Shown: piece after piece, positions 35,727 to 45,014 of the stretch
How the letters are laid out: each line of letters starts with the position of its first letter
Numbering within the stretch: the first letter of the stretch is position 1
Assembly: GCA_937998865.1 (NCBI GenBank)
Contig: CALLBR010000004.1
Location: forward strand, 27,116 to 91,115
Length of the DNA stretch: 64,000 bases
Source: an uncultured bacterium
GTDB lineage: Bacteria > Nitrospirota > Thermodesulfovibrionia > Thermodesulfovibrionales > Thermodesulfovibrionaceae
Direction of reading: 5' to 3'
Position numbers and translations under genes: made by a program
The notes under the pieces: generated by a model
Seen by the model: only the letters and a program-made list of their open reading frames with translations
What the model was told of the DNA's origin: nothing
The model's database searches: none

Positions 35727-36311
35727 ATGTTTATTTCCCAAAATTCTGAAATTTCTCAAAAGAGTGAGATAAGGAAAATAATCCTTAAATTAAGGAATGA
35801 GATAAATCCACAAATAAGGAAAATCAAAGATGAGCAAATTACTTTTAGATTTATGGAATTTGTGGAGCAAAGGAAAATAAGATCTATTCTTCTTTATGCT
35901 TCTTATGGTAGTGAAGTGGACTGTTGGAGGATATTTCATCAATGCAAGGAAAAATCAATAAGAACATCTTTTCCAAAGGTTAACGAAAAAGAGAAGATTC
36001 TTGAAATTTATTGGGTTGAAAATCTAAACCAAATTTCTCCAGGTTACAAATCAATCCCAGAGCCTCATGATGGTTTAAGGGCATCCATAGAAGAGATAGA
36101 TTTAATTGCTGTACCAGGAGTAGCTTTTGACTTAAATTGTAACAGAATTGGCTATGGAGGAGGATTTTATGATAGACTTCTTTTATTTAAAAAAGGATTA
36201 GCCATAGGACTGGCTTATGAAGAACAAATTGTTGAAAAAATTCCAGTAGAACCCTTTGACATAAGGGTTGACTTAATAATTACAGATGAGAGGGTTATAA
36301 GCTGTGTTTGA
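35727..36311 (+). CDS. 5-formyltetrahydrofolate cyclo-ligase
   Basis: 194 residues. [16 protein letters not shown] at the N-terminus, [11 protein letters not shown] and the nucleotide/folate loop [11 protein letters not shown] identify the family. Converts 5-formyl-THF to 5,10-methenyl-THF using ATP. First gene of a folate C1 operon (cyclo-ligase, folE, folD, metV, metF); overlaps folE by 8 nt. A leaderless start is proposed. Confidence 0.93.
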   Translation: MFISQNSEISQKSEIRKIILKLRNEINPQIRKIKDEQITFRFMEFVEQRKIRSILLYASYGSEVDCWRIFHQCKEKSIRTSFPKVNEKEKILEIYWVENLNQISPGYKSIPEPHDGLRASIEEIDLIAVPGVAFDLNCNRIGYGGGFYDRLLLFKKGLAIGLAYEEQIVEKIPVEPFDIRVDLIITDERVISCV

Positions 36312-36870
36312 CAAGAAAAAAATAGAAGAAGGTATAAGACTCTTCTTAGAGGGAATTGGAGAGGATATTAGAAGACCAGGCATTAAGGATACACCAAAGC
36401 GTATTGCAAGAATGTGTGAAGAGATCTTTAGAGGTTTACTTCCTCCAGAAGAAGACCTTCTTAAGTGTATTGAAGGTGAATCTCACGATGAAATGGTTTT
36501 AATAAAGAATATTCCCTTTTATTCCATATGTGAGCATCATCTTTTGCCCTTTTTTGGTTATGCTCACATTGCATATATACCTGATGGTAGAATAGTAGGA
36601 TTAAGTGAGTTACCTAAAGCTCTTGATTATTTTGCCAAAAGGCCACAGGTTCAGGAGAGACTAACAAGCCAGTTAGCAAATTTACTAATGGAGAGATTAA
36701 AACCAAAAGGATGTATTGTAGTGATAGAAGCTGAACATTTATGCATGAGCATGAGAGGTATCAAAAAGCCTGGTTGTAAGACAGTTACCTCTGCAGTTAG
36801 AGGTATTTTCAGAAAGAGTCAAACAACCCGACAAGAAGCCTTAGAGCTTATTAATAAAAAGGAGGACTAA
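36304..36870 (+). CDS. folE: GTP cyclohydrolase I (FolE1)
   Basis: 188 residues. Zinc ligands are Cys and His in [16 protein letters not shown] and the Cys of [46 protein letters not shown] and KTVTSAVRG complete the signature. First step of tetrahydropterin/folate synthesis. Starts with GTG inside the preceding gene. Its location in a C1-carrier operon links folate supply to the methyl branch. Confidence 0.96.
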   Translation: MFDKKKIEEGIRLFLEGIGEDIRRPGIKDTPKRIARMCEEIFRGLLPPEEDLLKCIEGESHDEMVLIKNIPFYSICEHHLLPFFGYAHIAYIPDGRIVGLSELPKALDYFAKRPQVQERLTSQLANLLMERLKPKGCIVVIEAEHLCMSMRGIKKPGCKTVTSAVRGIFRKSQTTRQEALELINKKED

Positions 36871-37730
36871 TGGGATATACATTAATCAATGGTAAATTTC
36901 TTGCCTCTATAATAAAAGAGGACTTAAAGCTAGAGATTGAGTCTCTAAAGAAAAAGGGAATAATGCCATCTTTAGCAGTCATTCTTGTAGGCCAAAATAA
37001 AGCATCAGAAAAATATGTATCTTTCAAGGAAAAAACTTGTCAGGAAATAGGAATAAAAAGCATTGTATTTAAATTTTCTGAAGATACAGAAGAGGAAGAA
37101 ATAACTAAATTAATTGATGAATTAAACAGTAATCCTTCTGTAAATGGAATTCTTGTTCAATTACCCTTACCAAAGCATATAGATCAAAATAATCTTTTGC
37201 TAAAAATTGATCCTTTCAAAGACGTAGATGGTTTCACGCCCTATTGTCTTGGTAAACTTTTAATGGATGAACCCTTATTTATACCCTGTACACCCAAGGG
37301 AATTTTAAGAATGTTGGATATATACGAAATAGGAATCGAGGGGAAAAAGGCGGTTATTGTGGGAAGAAGCATAATAGTAGGTAAACCTCTCTCCTTATTG
37401 TTACTAAAGAGAAATGCAACTGTCACTATCTGTCACAGTAAAACAGAATCTTTAGGAGAAATTACCAGAAGAGCTGATATTTTATGTGTGGCTGTTGGAA
37501 AACCCAATTTTATTACTGAAGATATGGTCAAGGAGGGTGCAGTTGTAATAGATATCGGTATAAATGTAAGTGCGTATGGTAAAATTATTGGAGATGTTGA
37601 TTTTGAAAGAGTTAAAGAAAAAGCATCTTTTATAACTCCTGTACCCGGTGGCGTAGGACCAATGACTATCGCAATGCTAATGGAAAATACAATTTTTGCT
37701 ACAAAATTACAGAAGGGATTAATCGTATGA
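36870..37730 (+). CDS. folD: Bifunctional methylene-THF dehydrogenase / methenyl-THF cyclohydrolase
   Basis: 286 residues. YVSFKEKTCQEIGI with the catalytic Lys, GILVQLPLPKHID, KDVDGFTP, the Rossmann segment VIVGRSIIVGKPLSLLLL and PVPGGVGPMTIAML. Interconverts methylene-, methenyl- and formyl-THF. Overlaps folE by 1 nt and metV by 4 nt. With MetV/MetF it forms the lower half of the methyl branch. Confidence 0.96.
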   Translation: MGYTLINGKFLASIIKEDLKLEIESLKKKGIMPSLAVILVGQNKASEKYVSFKEKTCQEIGIKSIVFKFSEDTEEEEITKLIDELNSNPSVNGILVQLPLPKHIDQNNLLLKIDPFKDVDGFTPYCLGKLLMDEPLFIPCTPKGILRMLDIYEIGIEGKKAVIVGRSIIVGKPLSLLLLKRNATVTICHSKTESLGEITRRADILCVAVGKPNFITEDMVKEGAVVIDIGINVSAYGKIIGDVDFERVKEKASFITPVPGGVGPMTIAMLMENTIFATKLQKGLIV

Positions 37731-38386
37731 TTGTTTCTAAGAAGAAACCAATTGAAGATATATCTCAATTCCTCAATAGATATAATTCATTTTTTTTAAT
37801 TGGATGTTCTGAATGTGCCAGTTTATGTGGAACAGGTAATGAAGAGGCAATTTTAAATTTAAAAGAGTGGCTTGAAAAGGAAGGCAAAAAAGTTACTGGT
37901 TGGTTTATCGCTAAAACAGGTTGTCAAATTTTAGGAACAAAAAAAGAGGTTTCAAAATATAAGGATCTCATTCATGAGTCCGAGTGTATCTTAGTTCTTT
38001 CATGTGGAGCAGGAACTCAAAGTATTGTGGAGCTTTTTGAAGACAAGCCTGTAATTCCTACCAATGATACTTTATTTATTGGCAATATGCGACGATTTAA
38101 AGAATTTGAAGAGAAGTGTAAAGCCTGTGGAGAATGTTTTCTTGCAATTACAGGCGTTTGTGTTGTTACCCTTTGCCCAAAGTCTATGTTAAATGGACCT
38201 TGTGGAGGGTATAAAAATGGAAAATGTGAGGTAAATCCTCAAAGGAAATGTGTTTGGATAACAGCATTTTCTATCTTACAGAAAAGAGGAGTTGTTGATA
38301 GCTTTTATGAAAGCCTTTTGGGACCAAAAGACTGGTCAAAAGCAAGTTCACCAAGAAATTATAAGGCTATGGAGAAAGGAAGTTGA
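37727..38386 (+). CDS. metV: MetV-like methylene-THF reductase accessory zinc/Fe-S protein
   Basis: 219 residues, Cys-rich: IGCSECASLCGTG near the N-terminus, LVLSCGAGTQS, CKACGECFLAITGVCVVTLCPKSMLNGPCGG and CEVNPQRKCVW. This pattern is MetV, which partners MetF in acetogen-type methylene-THF reductases and probably carries metal centres. Immediately upstream of metF with a 4-nt overlap. It supports a ferredoxin- or NAD(P)H-linked reductive methyl branch rather than a purely methionine-biosynthetic MetF. Confidence 0.9.
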   Translation: MIVSKKKPIEDISQFLNRYNSFFLIGCSECASLCGTGNEEAILNLKEWLEKEGKKVTGWFIAKTGCQILGTKKEVSKYKDLIHESECILVLSCGAGTQSIVELFEDKPVIPTNDTLFIGNMRRFKEFEEKCKACGECFLAITGVCVVTLCPKSMLNGPCGGYKNGKCEVNPQRKCVWITAFSILQKRGVVDSFYESLLGPKDWSKASSPRNYKAMEKGS

Positions 38387-39261
38387 ACATATTCAAGGAG
38401 AAACTCTTGGGCAATGAATTTGTCATAACCGTAGAACTTACTCCACCTAAAGGTCCTGATGTTACAGTCATGCTTAATAAATTAGAGGGATTAAAGGATT
38501 TAGTTGATGCTGTTAATTTTACTGATAGTCCCTCAGCAAAAATGCGACTTTCCTCTACAGCAGCCTGTAAATTAGCTTTAGAGAGGAAAATAGTACCGGT
38601 ACTGCAAATGACCTGTAGGGATCGTAACAGAATAGCTCTTCAGTCGGATCTTCTAGGAGCTCATGCTTTGGGTATAAGAAATGTTTTAGTTATGACAGGA
38701 GATCATCCTATCTGGGGTGATCACAAGGAGGCTAAACCAGTATATGATTTAGACTCGTCCCATTTGTTGAAAATAATTAAAAATTTAAATAAAGGTAAGG
38801 ACATGAATGAAAACTCCTTAAATGGAAAGACAGATTTTTTTGTTGGTGCTGTTGTAAATCCTAATGTAGAACCTCTCATGCCCCAATTAAAGAGATTTGA
38901 GCAAAAATTTTATTGTGGAGCAGAATTTTTTCAAACACAGATGATTTTTGAACTAGAGAGGTTAAAAAGATTTTTAGATTATGCTCATAAATATGATGGA
39001 ATTAAAATCATCGTAGGACTTATAATTATAAAAACAAAAAAAATGTTAAATTATATAGCAGAGAAAATCCCTGGTGTTGCGGTGCCCCAAGGCTTAATAG
39101 AGAAAGTAAGTAAACTCAAGGATGAAGATGTGGAAAAATTTGGTATAGATTTTGCGTTAGAAATTAGCAGGCAGATAATAGACAGAAAGATGGCCCATGG
39201 AATTCACATTATGGCTATTTCTAAGGTGGAAGATGTGAAAAATTTTTTAAATTCATTATAA
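38383..39261 (+). CDS. metF: Methylenetetrahydrofolate reductase
   Basis: 292 residues forming the MTHFR TIM barrel: VITVELTPPKGPD, DAVNFTDSP, PVLQMTCRDRNRIALQSDLLGA, NVLVMTGDHP and FFQTQMIFELERL. Reduces methylene-THF to methyl-THF. Start is TTG overlapping the metV stop. The MetV-coupled form suggests it functions in the Wood-Ljungdahl methyl branch, oxidatively or reductively. Confidence 0.95.
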   Translation: MNIFKEKLLGNEFVITVELTPPKGPDVTVMLNKLEGLKDLVDAVNFTDSPSAKMRLSSTAACKLALERKIVPVLQMTCRDRNRIALQSDLLGAHALGIRNVLVMTGDHPIWGDHKEAKPVYDLDSSHLLKIIKNLNKGKDMNENSLNGKTDFFVGAVVNPNVEPLMPQLKRFEQKFYCGAEFFQTQMIFELERLKRFLDYAHKYDGIKIIVGLIIIKTKKMLNYIAEKIPGVAVPQGLIEKVSKLKDEDVEKFGIDFALEISRQIIDRKMAHGIHIMAISKVEDVKNFLNSL

Positions 39262-39277
39262 GGAAAGGACAATTAAT

Positions 39278-40990
39278 ATGGGTGTAGTAGGTGCTACATC
39301 TTTGGGTCAATACCTGGTTAAGAAGGGAGTTATTACTGAAGAACAACTACTTCAGGCTGTTAAATTACAAAAAATTGAAGGTATTAAAATAGGCTCAGCT
39401 TTAATGAGGCTGGGCTATATTGATGAGAATAAATTATTTAACGCTTTAAGTGAAATGCATGGTTTTCCTTTAATAAATATTTTAAAAGTGGAAAAGGATC
39501 TTCAAGTTGTTAAACTAATTCCTAAGGAAATAATGAAAAAGTACAAAGTTGTTCCTTTTGGGAAAGAGGGAAATACTATTAAAGTAGCGATATGTGATCC
39601 CTCAAACACCATAGTGGATTTTGTAAAATTTCTTCTTACTGGTTTTAATTTACAGATTTACTTAGCAAAATACTCAGAAATGCTGAAATATCTATACGAA
39701 GCAGACAAGAGAGAAGATTCAGAAGAGAAAAACCTTGAGCAATTAGATGAATTAGTAGAAAGTGCTGTAGTAGATATGGCATTGGTAGAGGAAACGGAGT
39801 CAAAAGATGAAGAGACTGTGAAAGTAGATGCCCCAATTATAAAACTTGCAAATCAGATTATTAATGATGCAATTAAAACAAAAGCAAGTGATATTCATAT
39901 AGAGCCTCATGAAAAGGGAGTTACTGTAAGATATAGAATAGATGGAGTTCTTCATAATGTGAAAAATCTCCCTAGCCAGATTAAAAGCGCCTTAACAACT
40001 CGTTTCAAAATTATGGCACACTTGGATATATCAGAGAGGCGTCTTCCTCAAGACGGTAGGATTAGGATGAAACATGGAGATAAAGCGGTAGATTTTAGAG
40101 TTTCTTCTTTACCAATAATACATGGTGAGAAAATAGTCCTAAGAATTCTTGAAAAAAGTTCTTTACAGCTTGATCTGACAAAGCTTGGTTTTGAAGAGAT
40201 TTCTTTAAAATTTTTTCTTGAAGCTTTAGAAAAACCATACGGAATGATTCTTGTTACAGGTCCAACAGGATCTGGTAAAACAACTACACTTTATTCTGCT
40301 TTAATGAAATTAAATAAACCAGAAGTTAACATAATGACAGTTGAGGATCCAGTAGAATATAGTTTCCAAGGAATTAACCAAGTTCAAGTTAAAGAAGAGA
40401 TTGGGCTTACATTTGCATCAGCCTTAAGAGCTTTCCTTAGACAGGATCCCGACATAATAATGGTAGGTGAGATAAGAGATTTTGAAACAGCAGAGATTGC
40501 GGTAAAGGCAGCTCTTACAGGTCATCTTGTACTAAGCACTCTTCATACTAATGATGCACCAAGTACAATAACAAGATTAATAAACATGGGTATAGAGCCA
40601 TTTTTGATATCTTCCTCAGTTTTGCTTGTAGTTGCCCAAAGATTAGTCAGAAAACTTTGTCCTAATTGCAAAAGGGAAGAGACAGTTTCTAAGGAAACTT
40701 TGTTGAAATTAGGATTTACTGAAAAGGAAGTGGAGAATTTAAAAGTATACGGTCCTACGGGTTGTTCAGAGTGTAATTTTACAGGTTATAAAGGAAGAAT
40801 TGCCTTATATGAAGTAATGCCCATAACAGATGAAATTAGGGAGTTGATTCTTACGGGTGCCACATCCCTTGAAATTAAGAGAGAAGCAATAAAACAGGGT
40901 ATGTTAACCCTGAGAAAAAGTGGATTAAATAAAATAATGCAAGGAATAACATCTCTTAAAGAAGTTCTAAAAGCATCTGTCGAGGATTAA
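39278..40990 (+). CDS. pilB: Type IV pilus / type II secretion assembly ATPase (PilB/GspE)
   Basis: 570 residues. N-terminal MshEN/T2SSE-N region (LGQYLVKKGVITEEQLLQA), then the catalytic domain: ASDIHIEPHE, GPTGSGKTTTLYS (Walker A), MTVEDPVEYSFQGINQVQV, RQDPDIIMVGEIRDFETAEIA (Walker B/Asp box) and LSTLHTNDAPSTITRL. The zinc tetracysteine CPNCKREE...CSECNF near the end is typical of PilB/GspE. It is separated from pilC/gspF (15.6 kb) and lies in a metabolic operon, 16 nt after metF. Confidence 0.95.
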   Translation: MGVVGATSLGQYLVKKGVITEEQLLQAVKLQKIEGIKIGSALMRLGYIDENKLFNALSEMHGFPLINILKVEKDLQVVKLIPKEIMKKYKVVPFGKEGNTIKVAICDPSNTIVDFVKFLLTGFNLQIYLAKYSEMLKYLYEADKREDSEEKNLEQLDELVESAVVDMALVEETESKDEETVKVDAPIIKLANQIINDAIKTKASDIHIEPHEKGVTVRYRIDGVLHNVKNLPSQIKSALTTRFKIMAHLDISERRLPQDGRIRMKHGDKAVDFRVSSLPIIHGEKIVLRILEKSSLQLDLTKLGFEEISLKFFLEALEKPYGMILVTGPTGSGKTTTLYSALMKLNKPEVNIMTVEDPVEYSFQGINQVQVKEEIGLTFASALRAFLRQDPDIIMVGEIRDFETAEIAVKAALTGHLVLSTLHTNDAPSTITRLINMGIEPFLISSSVLLVVAQRLVRKLCPNCKREETVSKETLLKLGFTEKEVENLKVYGPTGCSECNFTGYKGRIALYEVMPITDEIRELILTGATSLEIKREAIKQGMLTLRKSGLNKIMQGITSLKEVLKASVED

Positions 40991-42574
40991 ATGTCATTGG
41001 ATATCTATACTGACTATCTTATTATAGGCAGCGGTGTTGCAGGACTTAGAGCAGCTATTGAGATGTCAAAAAGTGGAAATGTTCTGGTTGTCACAAAAGA
41101 TTTGCCTACAGAAAGCTCTACAGAGTATGCGCAGGGAGGAATAGCCGTAGCACTAAGCGACGAAGATGAAATAGGTATACATTATGAAGATACTATAAAA
41201 GCAGGTGATGGTCTTTGTAATGAAGAGGCAGTAAAAGTCTTAGTGTCAGAAGGACCTGACCGGATAATTGAATTAATAAATTGGGGAGTTGAATTTGATA
41301 GAGAGGGAACTAAATTATCTTTTACTTTAGAGGGCGCTCATTCAAGAAAAAGAATACTCCATGCCCACGGAGATTCCACAGGAAAAGAAATTGAGAGAGT
41401 TTTAATAAACAAAGTATCTACAATAGATAGTGTCAAAAAAGCTTCTTTTACGATGGCCATAGATTTAATTGTGGATGACCAAAGATGCTATGGTGCTTTT
41501 TTGCTGAGAGACAAAGAAATAATTAGATGCTTTGCAAAAGCTACTTTTTTAGCAACAGGTGGAGCAGGCCAAGTTTATTCCCGAACAACTAATCCAAGAG
41601 TTATAACAGGAGATGGCATGGCAATGGCATTTAGAGCTTTTGCTCATCTAAAAGATATGGAGTTTGTTCAATTCCATCCTACTGCTCTTTATAAGAAAGA
41701 GGCTCCTCAATTTTTGCTAAGTGAGGCAATGAGAGGAGAAGGAGCTATTCTAAGAAATATTCACGGTGAAGCTTTCATGAAAAATTATCATCCTTTAGGG
41801 GATTTAGCTCCAAGGGATGTAGTTTCGAGGGCTATAATTTCAGAAATGGTTCGGACCAATGCTCCCTTTGTTTACTTAGACTTAACTCATCTGGAAGAGA
41901 ATTTTTTAAAGAAGAGATTCCCACACATCTATAGGACTTGTTTAAGTTTTAATATTAATATTGCTCACCATAAGATTCCTGTATCTCCTGCAGCTCATTA
42001 CATTATGGGTGGAGTTGAAACAAATATTGATGGAGAAACAAACATAGAGGGACTTTTTGCTGCTGGTGAAGTAGCTTGTACCGGTGTTCATGGGGCAAAC
42101 AGATTAGCAAGTAATAGTCTTCTGGAAGGACTTGTTTTTGGCTATAGAGCAGCAAAAGGTGCAATTAAATATGTAGAGGGTTTTGAAATCTTTAAGTTTA
42201 AAAAAGATTTTCCAATGGTAGGTAAAATTGAAAATTTAGATCCAACAGAGATGAATAGTATAAAAAAGCAGTTCAGAGAAATAATGTGGAATAGAGTTGG
42301 AGTCATAAGATGTGCAGAATCCCTTAATAATGCAAAATCTTTTATTCAACCCCTTTATGAGAGGTTTTCTTCATCTTTATTTCTAGATCCTTTTTCTGTA
42401 GAGCTTAAAAATATGATAACAGTGGGATTTTTAATTACAGAATCAGCTTTAGCTAGAAAAAACAGCGTGGGTGCTCATTATAGAACTGATTACAAAGATA
42501 AATCAGGAAATTGGAAGAATCACACTATAATAAAAAGGAAAGACAATGATATACAATTCATATCAAAATGTTAA
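40991..42574 (+). CDS. nadB: L-aspartate oxidase
   Basis: 527 residues. FAD fold IIGSGVAGLRAAIEM, STEYAQGGIAVALSDEDE, HSRKRILHAHGDSTGKEI, FVQFHPTALYK and HGANRLASNSLLEGLVFG. The active-site loops and absence of the His that links FAD covalently in SdhA favour NadB. First step of NAD synthesis (aspartate to iminoaspartate); in an anaerobe it would use fumarate as acceptor. Starts right at the pilB stop; nadC is at 55.6 kb. Confidence 0.94.
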   Translation: MSLDIYTDYLIIGSGVAGLRAAIEMSKSGNVLVVTKDLPTESSTEYAQGGIAVALSDEDEIGIHYEDTIKAGDGLCNEEAVKVLVSEGPDRIIELINWGVEFDREGTKLSFTLEGAHSRKRILHAHGDSTGKEIERVLINKVSTIDSVKKASFTMAIDLIVDDQRCYGAFLLRDKEIIRCFAKATFLATGGAGQVYSRTTNPRVITGDGMAMAFRAFAHLKDMEFVQFHPTALYKKEAPQFLLSEAMRGEGAILRNIHGEAFMKNYHPLGDLAPRDVVSRAIISEMVRTNAPFVYLDLTHLEENFLKKRFPHIYRTCLSFNINIAHHKIPVSPAAHYIMGGVETNIDGETNIEGLFAAGEVACTGVHGANRLASNSLLEGLVFGYRAAKGAIKYVEGFEIFKFKKDFPMVGKIENLDPTEMNSIKKQFREIMWNRVGVIRCAESLNNAKSFIQPLYERFSSSLFLDPFSVELKNMITVGFLITESALARKNSVGAHYRTDYKDKSGNWKNHTIIKRKDNDIQFISKC

Positions 42575-43989
42575 GAAGAGCTAAAATAGTCTGTACTATA
42601 GGTCCTTCCACAGAGAAAAGAGAAGTGATCAGACAGTTAATTCTGTCTGGCATGGATGTAGCTCGATTAAATTTTTCCCATGGCAGTTATGAATGGTTCA
42701 GAAAAATAATCAAAATTATTAGAGAAGAATCAGAAAAACTTTCTAAGTCTATAAGTATAATACAGGATCTCCAGGGCATTAAAATACGAATAGGAGATGT
42801 TGAGGGTGGACAGACAGAATTAATTGATGGAGAGTTAATAGAGATTTTCCATGGCCATGAAGTCTCCACAAATAAGCGCCTATACATATCTTATCCTTCA
42901 CTATTGGAGGATGTTAGAGCAGAAGAGGAAATTTTAATAGATGATGGACTTTTAAAGATAAAAGTCATTGAAAAACATAAGGATAGACTCGTGGGTGTAA
43001 TTGTGGAAGGAGGGATTTTAAAATCTAAAAAGGGTGTAAATTTACCTCATACAAGAACCACTATAAGTTCTTTTACAGAAAAAGACAAAAGAGACCTTTT
43101 ATTTGGTATAGATCAAGGTGTTGATTATGTAGCTGTTTCTTTCATTAGAAACAAAAGTGATTTATTGAGAATTAAAAACTGGGCAAAGGAAAATAATATT
43201 GAATTACCTCCGCTCATAGCTAAAATAGAAAAAAGAGAAGCTTTAGAAAATATTAATGAAATACTTGATTGCTGTGATGGAATTATGGTTGCAAGAGGTG
43301 ATTTAGGGGTGGAATTGCCTACAGAGGAAGTTCCTGTATATCAGAAAATGCTCATAGAAATTGCTAATCAGAAAAAAAAGTTAGTCATAACTGCTACCCA
43401 AATGCTTGAATCAATGCGGGAGCATTCAAGACCTACAAGAGCAGAGGCAACTGATGTGGCAAATGCTGTGCTTGATGGTACTGATGCTTTAATGCTTTCT
43501 GCAGAGACAACTACAGGTAAGTATCCTATAGAATCAGTTAGAACAATGGATTCAATAATAAGATACACGGAGGAAAAATTAGGAAAAAACATATTATCAC
43601 CCTTCAAAGTGAGCACCTATTTTCCAGAAGCAATAGCATCAGGAGCAGTAAGAGTTGCTCAAGATATTGAAGCTAAGGCTATTGTAGTTTTTTCTCATTC
43701 AGGATTCTCTGCTTTACTAATCTCAAAACTTAGACCTCAAATGCCCATAGTTACTTTTACTCCAGATTACAAAGTATATCTTCGACTTTCTTTACTTTGG
43801 GCAGTTATTCCTATGCATATTCCTTCTCAAATAGACGTAATTGACGATATTTTCCTAAAAGAGACAGAAGATAGACTTAAGAGTCTGAATCTTGTAAGAA
43901 ATGGGGATGCTGTTGTATTTGTTGCAAGCTCTCCTTTCATGGGCAACAAAAACGTCATTAGACTTCATAAAATTGGAGATCCTTTATAG
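42568..43989 (+). CDS. pyk: Pyruvate kinase
   Basis: 473 residues. KIVCTIGPSTEKREVI, ARLNFSHGSYEWF, AVSFIRNKSDL, PPLIAKIEKREALENI, MVARGDLGVELP, TATQMLESM and DGTDALMLSAETTTGKYP cover the catalytic barrel; the C-terminal regulatory domain is present. Last step of glycolysis. Overlaps nadB by 7 nt; the stop overlaps the convergent LysR gene by 6 nt. Confidence 0.96.
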   Translation: MLRRAKIVCTIGPSTEKREVIRQLILSGMDVARLNFSHGSYEWFRKIIKIIREESEKLSKSISIIQDLQGIKIRIGDVEGGQTELIDGELIEIFHGHEVSTNKRLYISYPSLLEDVRAEEEILIDDGLLKIKVIEKHKDRLVGVIVEGGILKSKKGVNLPHTRTTISSFTEKDKRDLLFGIDQGVDYVAVSFIRNKSDLLRIKNWAKENNIELPPLIAKIEKREALENINEILDCCDGIMVARGDLGVELPTEEVPVYQKMLIEIANQKKKLVITATQMLESMREHSRPTRAEATDVANAVLDGTDALMLSAETTTGKYPIESVRTMDSIIRYTEEKLGKNILSPFKVSTYFPEAIASGAVRVAQDIEAKAIVVFSHSGFSALLISKLRPQMPIVTFTPDYKVYLRLSLLWAVIPMHIPSQIDVIDDIFLKETEDRLKSLNLVRNGDAVVFVASSPFMGNKNVIRLHKIGDPL

Positions 43990-44892
43990 GAGTAAGTCGT
44001 TGTAAGGATAGTTTCTGAGGTAAGAGATAAATTCTTCTACTGCAGGAGAAAGAATTGAATTTTTTGGTAAAACAATGTAGAAATCTCTTGTTATTTTACC
44101 CTCTTTAAGTTTCAGAATTTTTAAGTTTCCACAGGATATTTCCTTTCTAATTGCCCATTTAGAGACAATAGAAAGCCCCATGCCTCTTTCCACAGCTTCT
44201 TTAATTGAACCAGTTGACCCTAAAATCAGAGCAATATGTAGATCAGAAATAGTGAGACCATTGTCAGCAAAAAATTTTTCAATAATAGCTCTTGTGCTTG
44301 AACCTTCCTCTCTTATGACAAAAGGCTCTTTTACTAAATCATATAGAGAGAAGGTTTTCTGTTTTGTTAAGGGATGATCCGCTGGACATATTACACAGAG
44401 TTCGTCAGAGATGATGGATTCTATATTAAATTTACTCTTTCCTGGCATTTCAGAAATAATTCCAAAATCTATCATGCTTGTGGAGAGCATTTCTAAGATT
44501 TTTTTCGCATTACCAATTGAAATACTAACCCTAATTTTGGGATGCTTCTTTTTGAAGTCTACTGCTACTGCAGGAAGAATGTAATTTCCTACAGTTGTAC
44601 CAGCTCCTATTTTAACACATCCTTTTATCAAACCAGTTATTTTACCAATCTCTTTAGCAGCTTCTGCATACAAGGTTAATATCTCTTTAGCATACTTATA
44701 AAGAATTTCACCCGCTGGGGTAAGGGTTATGGTACCAGAAGAGCGATCAAAGAGTTTGGTCTCATAAAGTTCCTCTAAAGCTTGAATTTGAAGGCTTACT
44801 GCTGGTTGGGTAAGATGAATAATTTCAGATGTTTTAGAAAAACTTTTGGTTTCAGCGACAGTGCAAAAAATCTTTAATTTATGGTCTTCCAT
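43984..44892 (-). CDS. LysR-family transcriptional regulator
   Basis: 302 residues from MEDHKLKIFCTV. The N-terminal winged HTH (TKSFSKTSEIIHLTQPAVSLQIQALEELYETKLFDR) and a substrate-binding domain (IRVSISIGNAKKILEML, VKEPFVIREEGSSTRA) resemble the CysL/CbbR group. The ORF-track start (44931) overlaps the -35 box of a well-formed promoter whose -10 lies 10 nt before ATG 44892, so the shorter form is preferred. Divergent from the CsoR-family repressor; ligand and targets unknown. Confidence 0.92.
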   Translation of the reverse strand: MEDHKLKIFCTVAETKSFSKTSEIIHLTQPAVSLQIQALEELYETKLFDRSSGTITLTPAGEILYKYAKEILTLYAEAAKEIGKITGLIKGCVKIGAGTTVGNYILPAVAVDFKKKHPKIRVSISIGNAKKILEMLSTSMIDFGIISEMPGKSKFNIESIISDELCVICPADHPLTKQKTFSLYDLVKEPFVIREEGSSTRAIIEKFFADNGLTISDLHIALILGSTGSIKEAVERGMGLSIVSKWAIRKEISCGNLKILKLKEGKITRDFYIVLPKNSILSPAVEEFISYLRNYPYNDLLL

Positions 44893-44902
44893 AGTAAAAT
44901 AA

Positions 44903-44931
44903 ATTTTAGCATAAAAAATTTTAATATTCAA
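44903..44931 (-). promoter_or_regulatory. Promoter of the LysR-family gene
   Basis: Minus strand TTGAAT (complement of 44926-44931), 17-nt spacer, extended -10 TGCTAAAAT (hexamer complement of 44903-44908), 10 nt before ATG 44892. No Shine-Dalgarno follows. Confidence 0.6.
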
Positions 44932-44939
44932 GTAAAATA

Positions 44940-44957
44940 ATACCCCCTATGTTGACA
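44940..44957 (+). promoter_or_regulatory. Candidate CsoR/CstR-family operator and -35 box
   Basis: ATACCCCCTAT (44940-44950) directly abuts TTGACA (44952-44957). A -10-like TAAACT follows at 18 nt. A C/G tract flanked by A/T is the usual shape of CsoR-family operators, and a partner GGGGGTA occurs in the leader at 44998-45004, where it may also serve as ribosome-binding site. Autoregulation of the downstream repressor gene is the natural reading. Confidence 0.5.
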
Positions 44958-45014
44958 TCCAAATTAATCATATTTTAAACTATAAAAAAAGAGTTAAGGG
45001 GGTAAGGTATAAAG

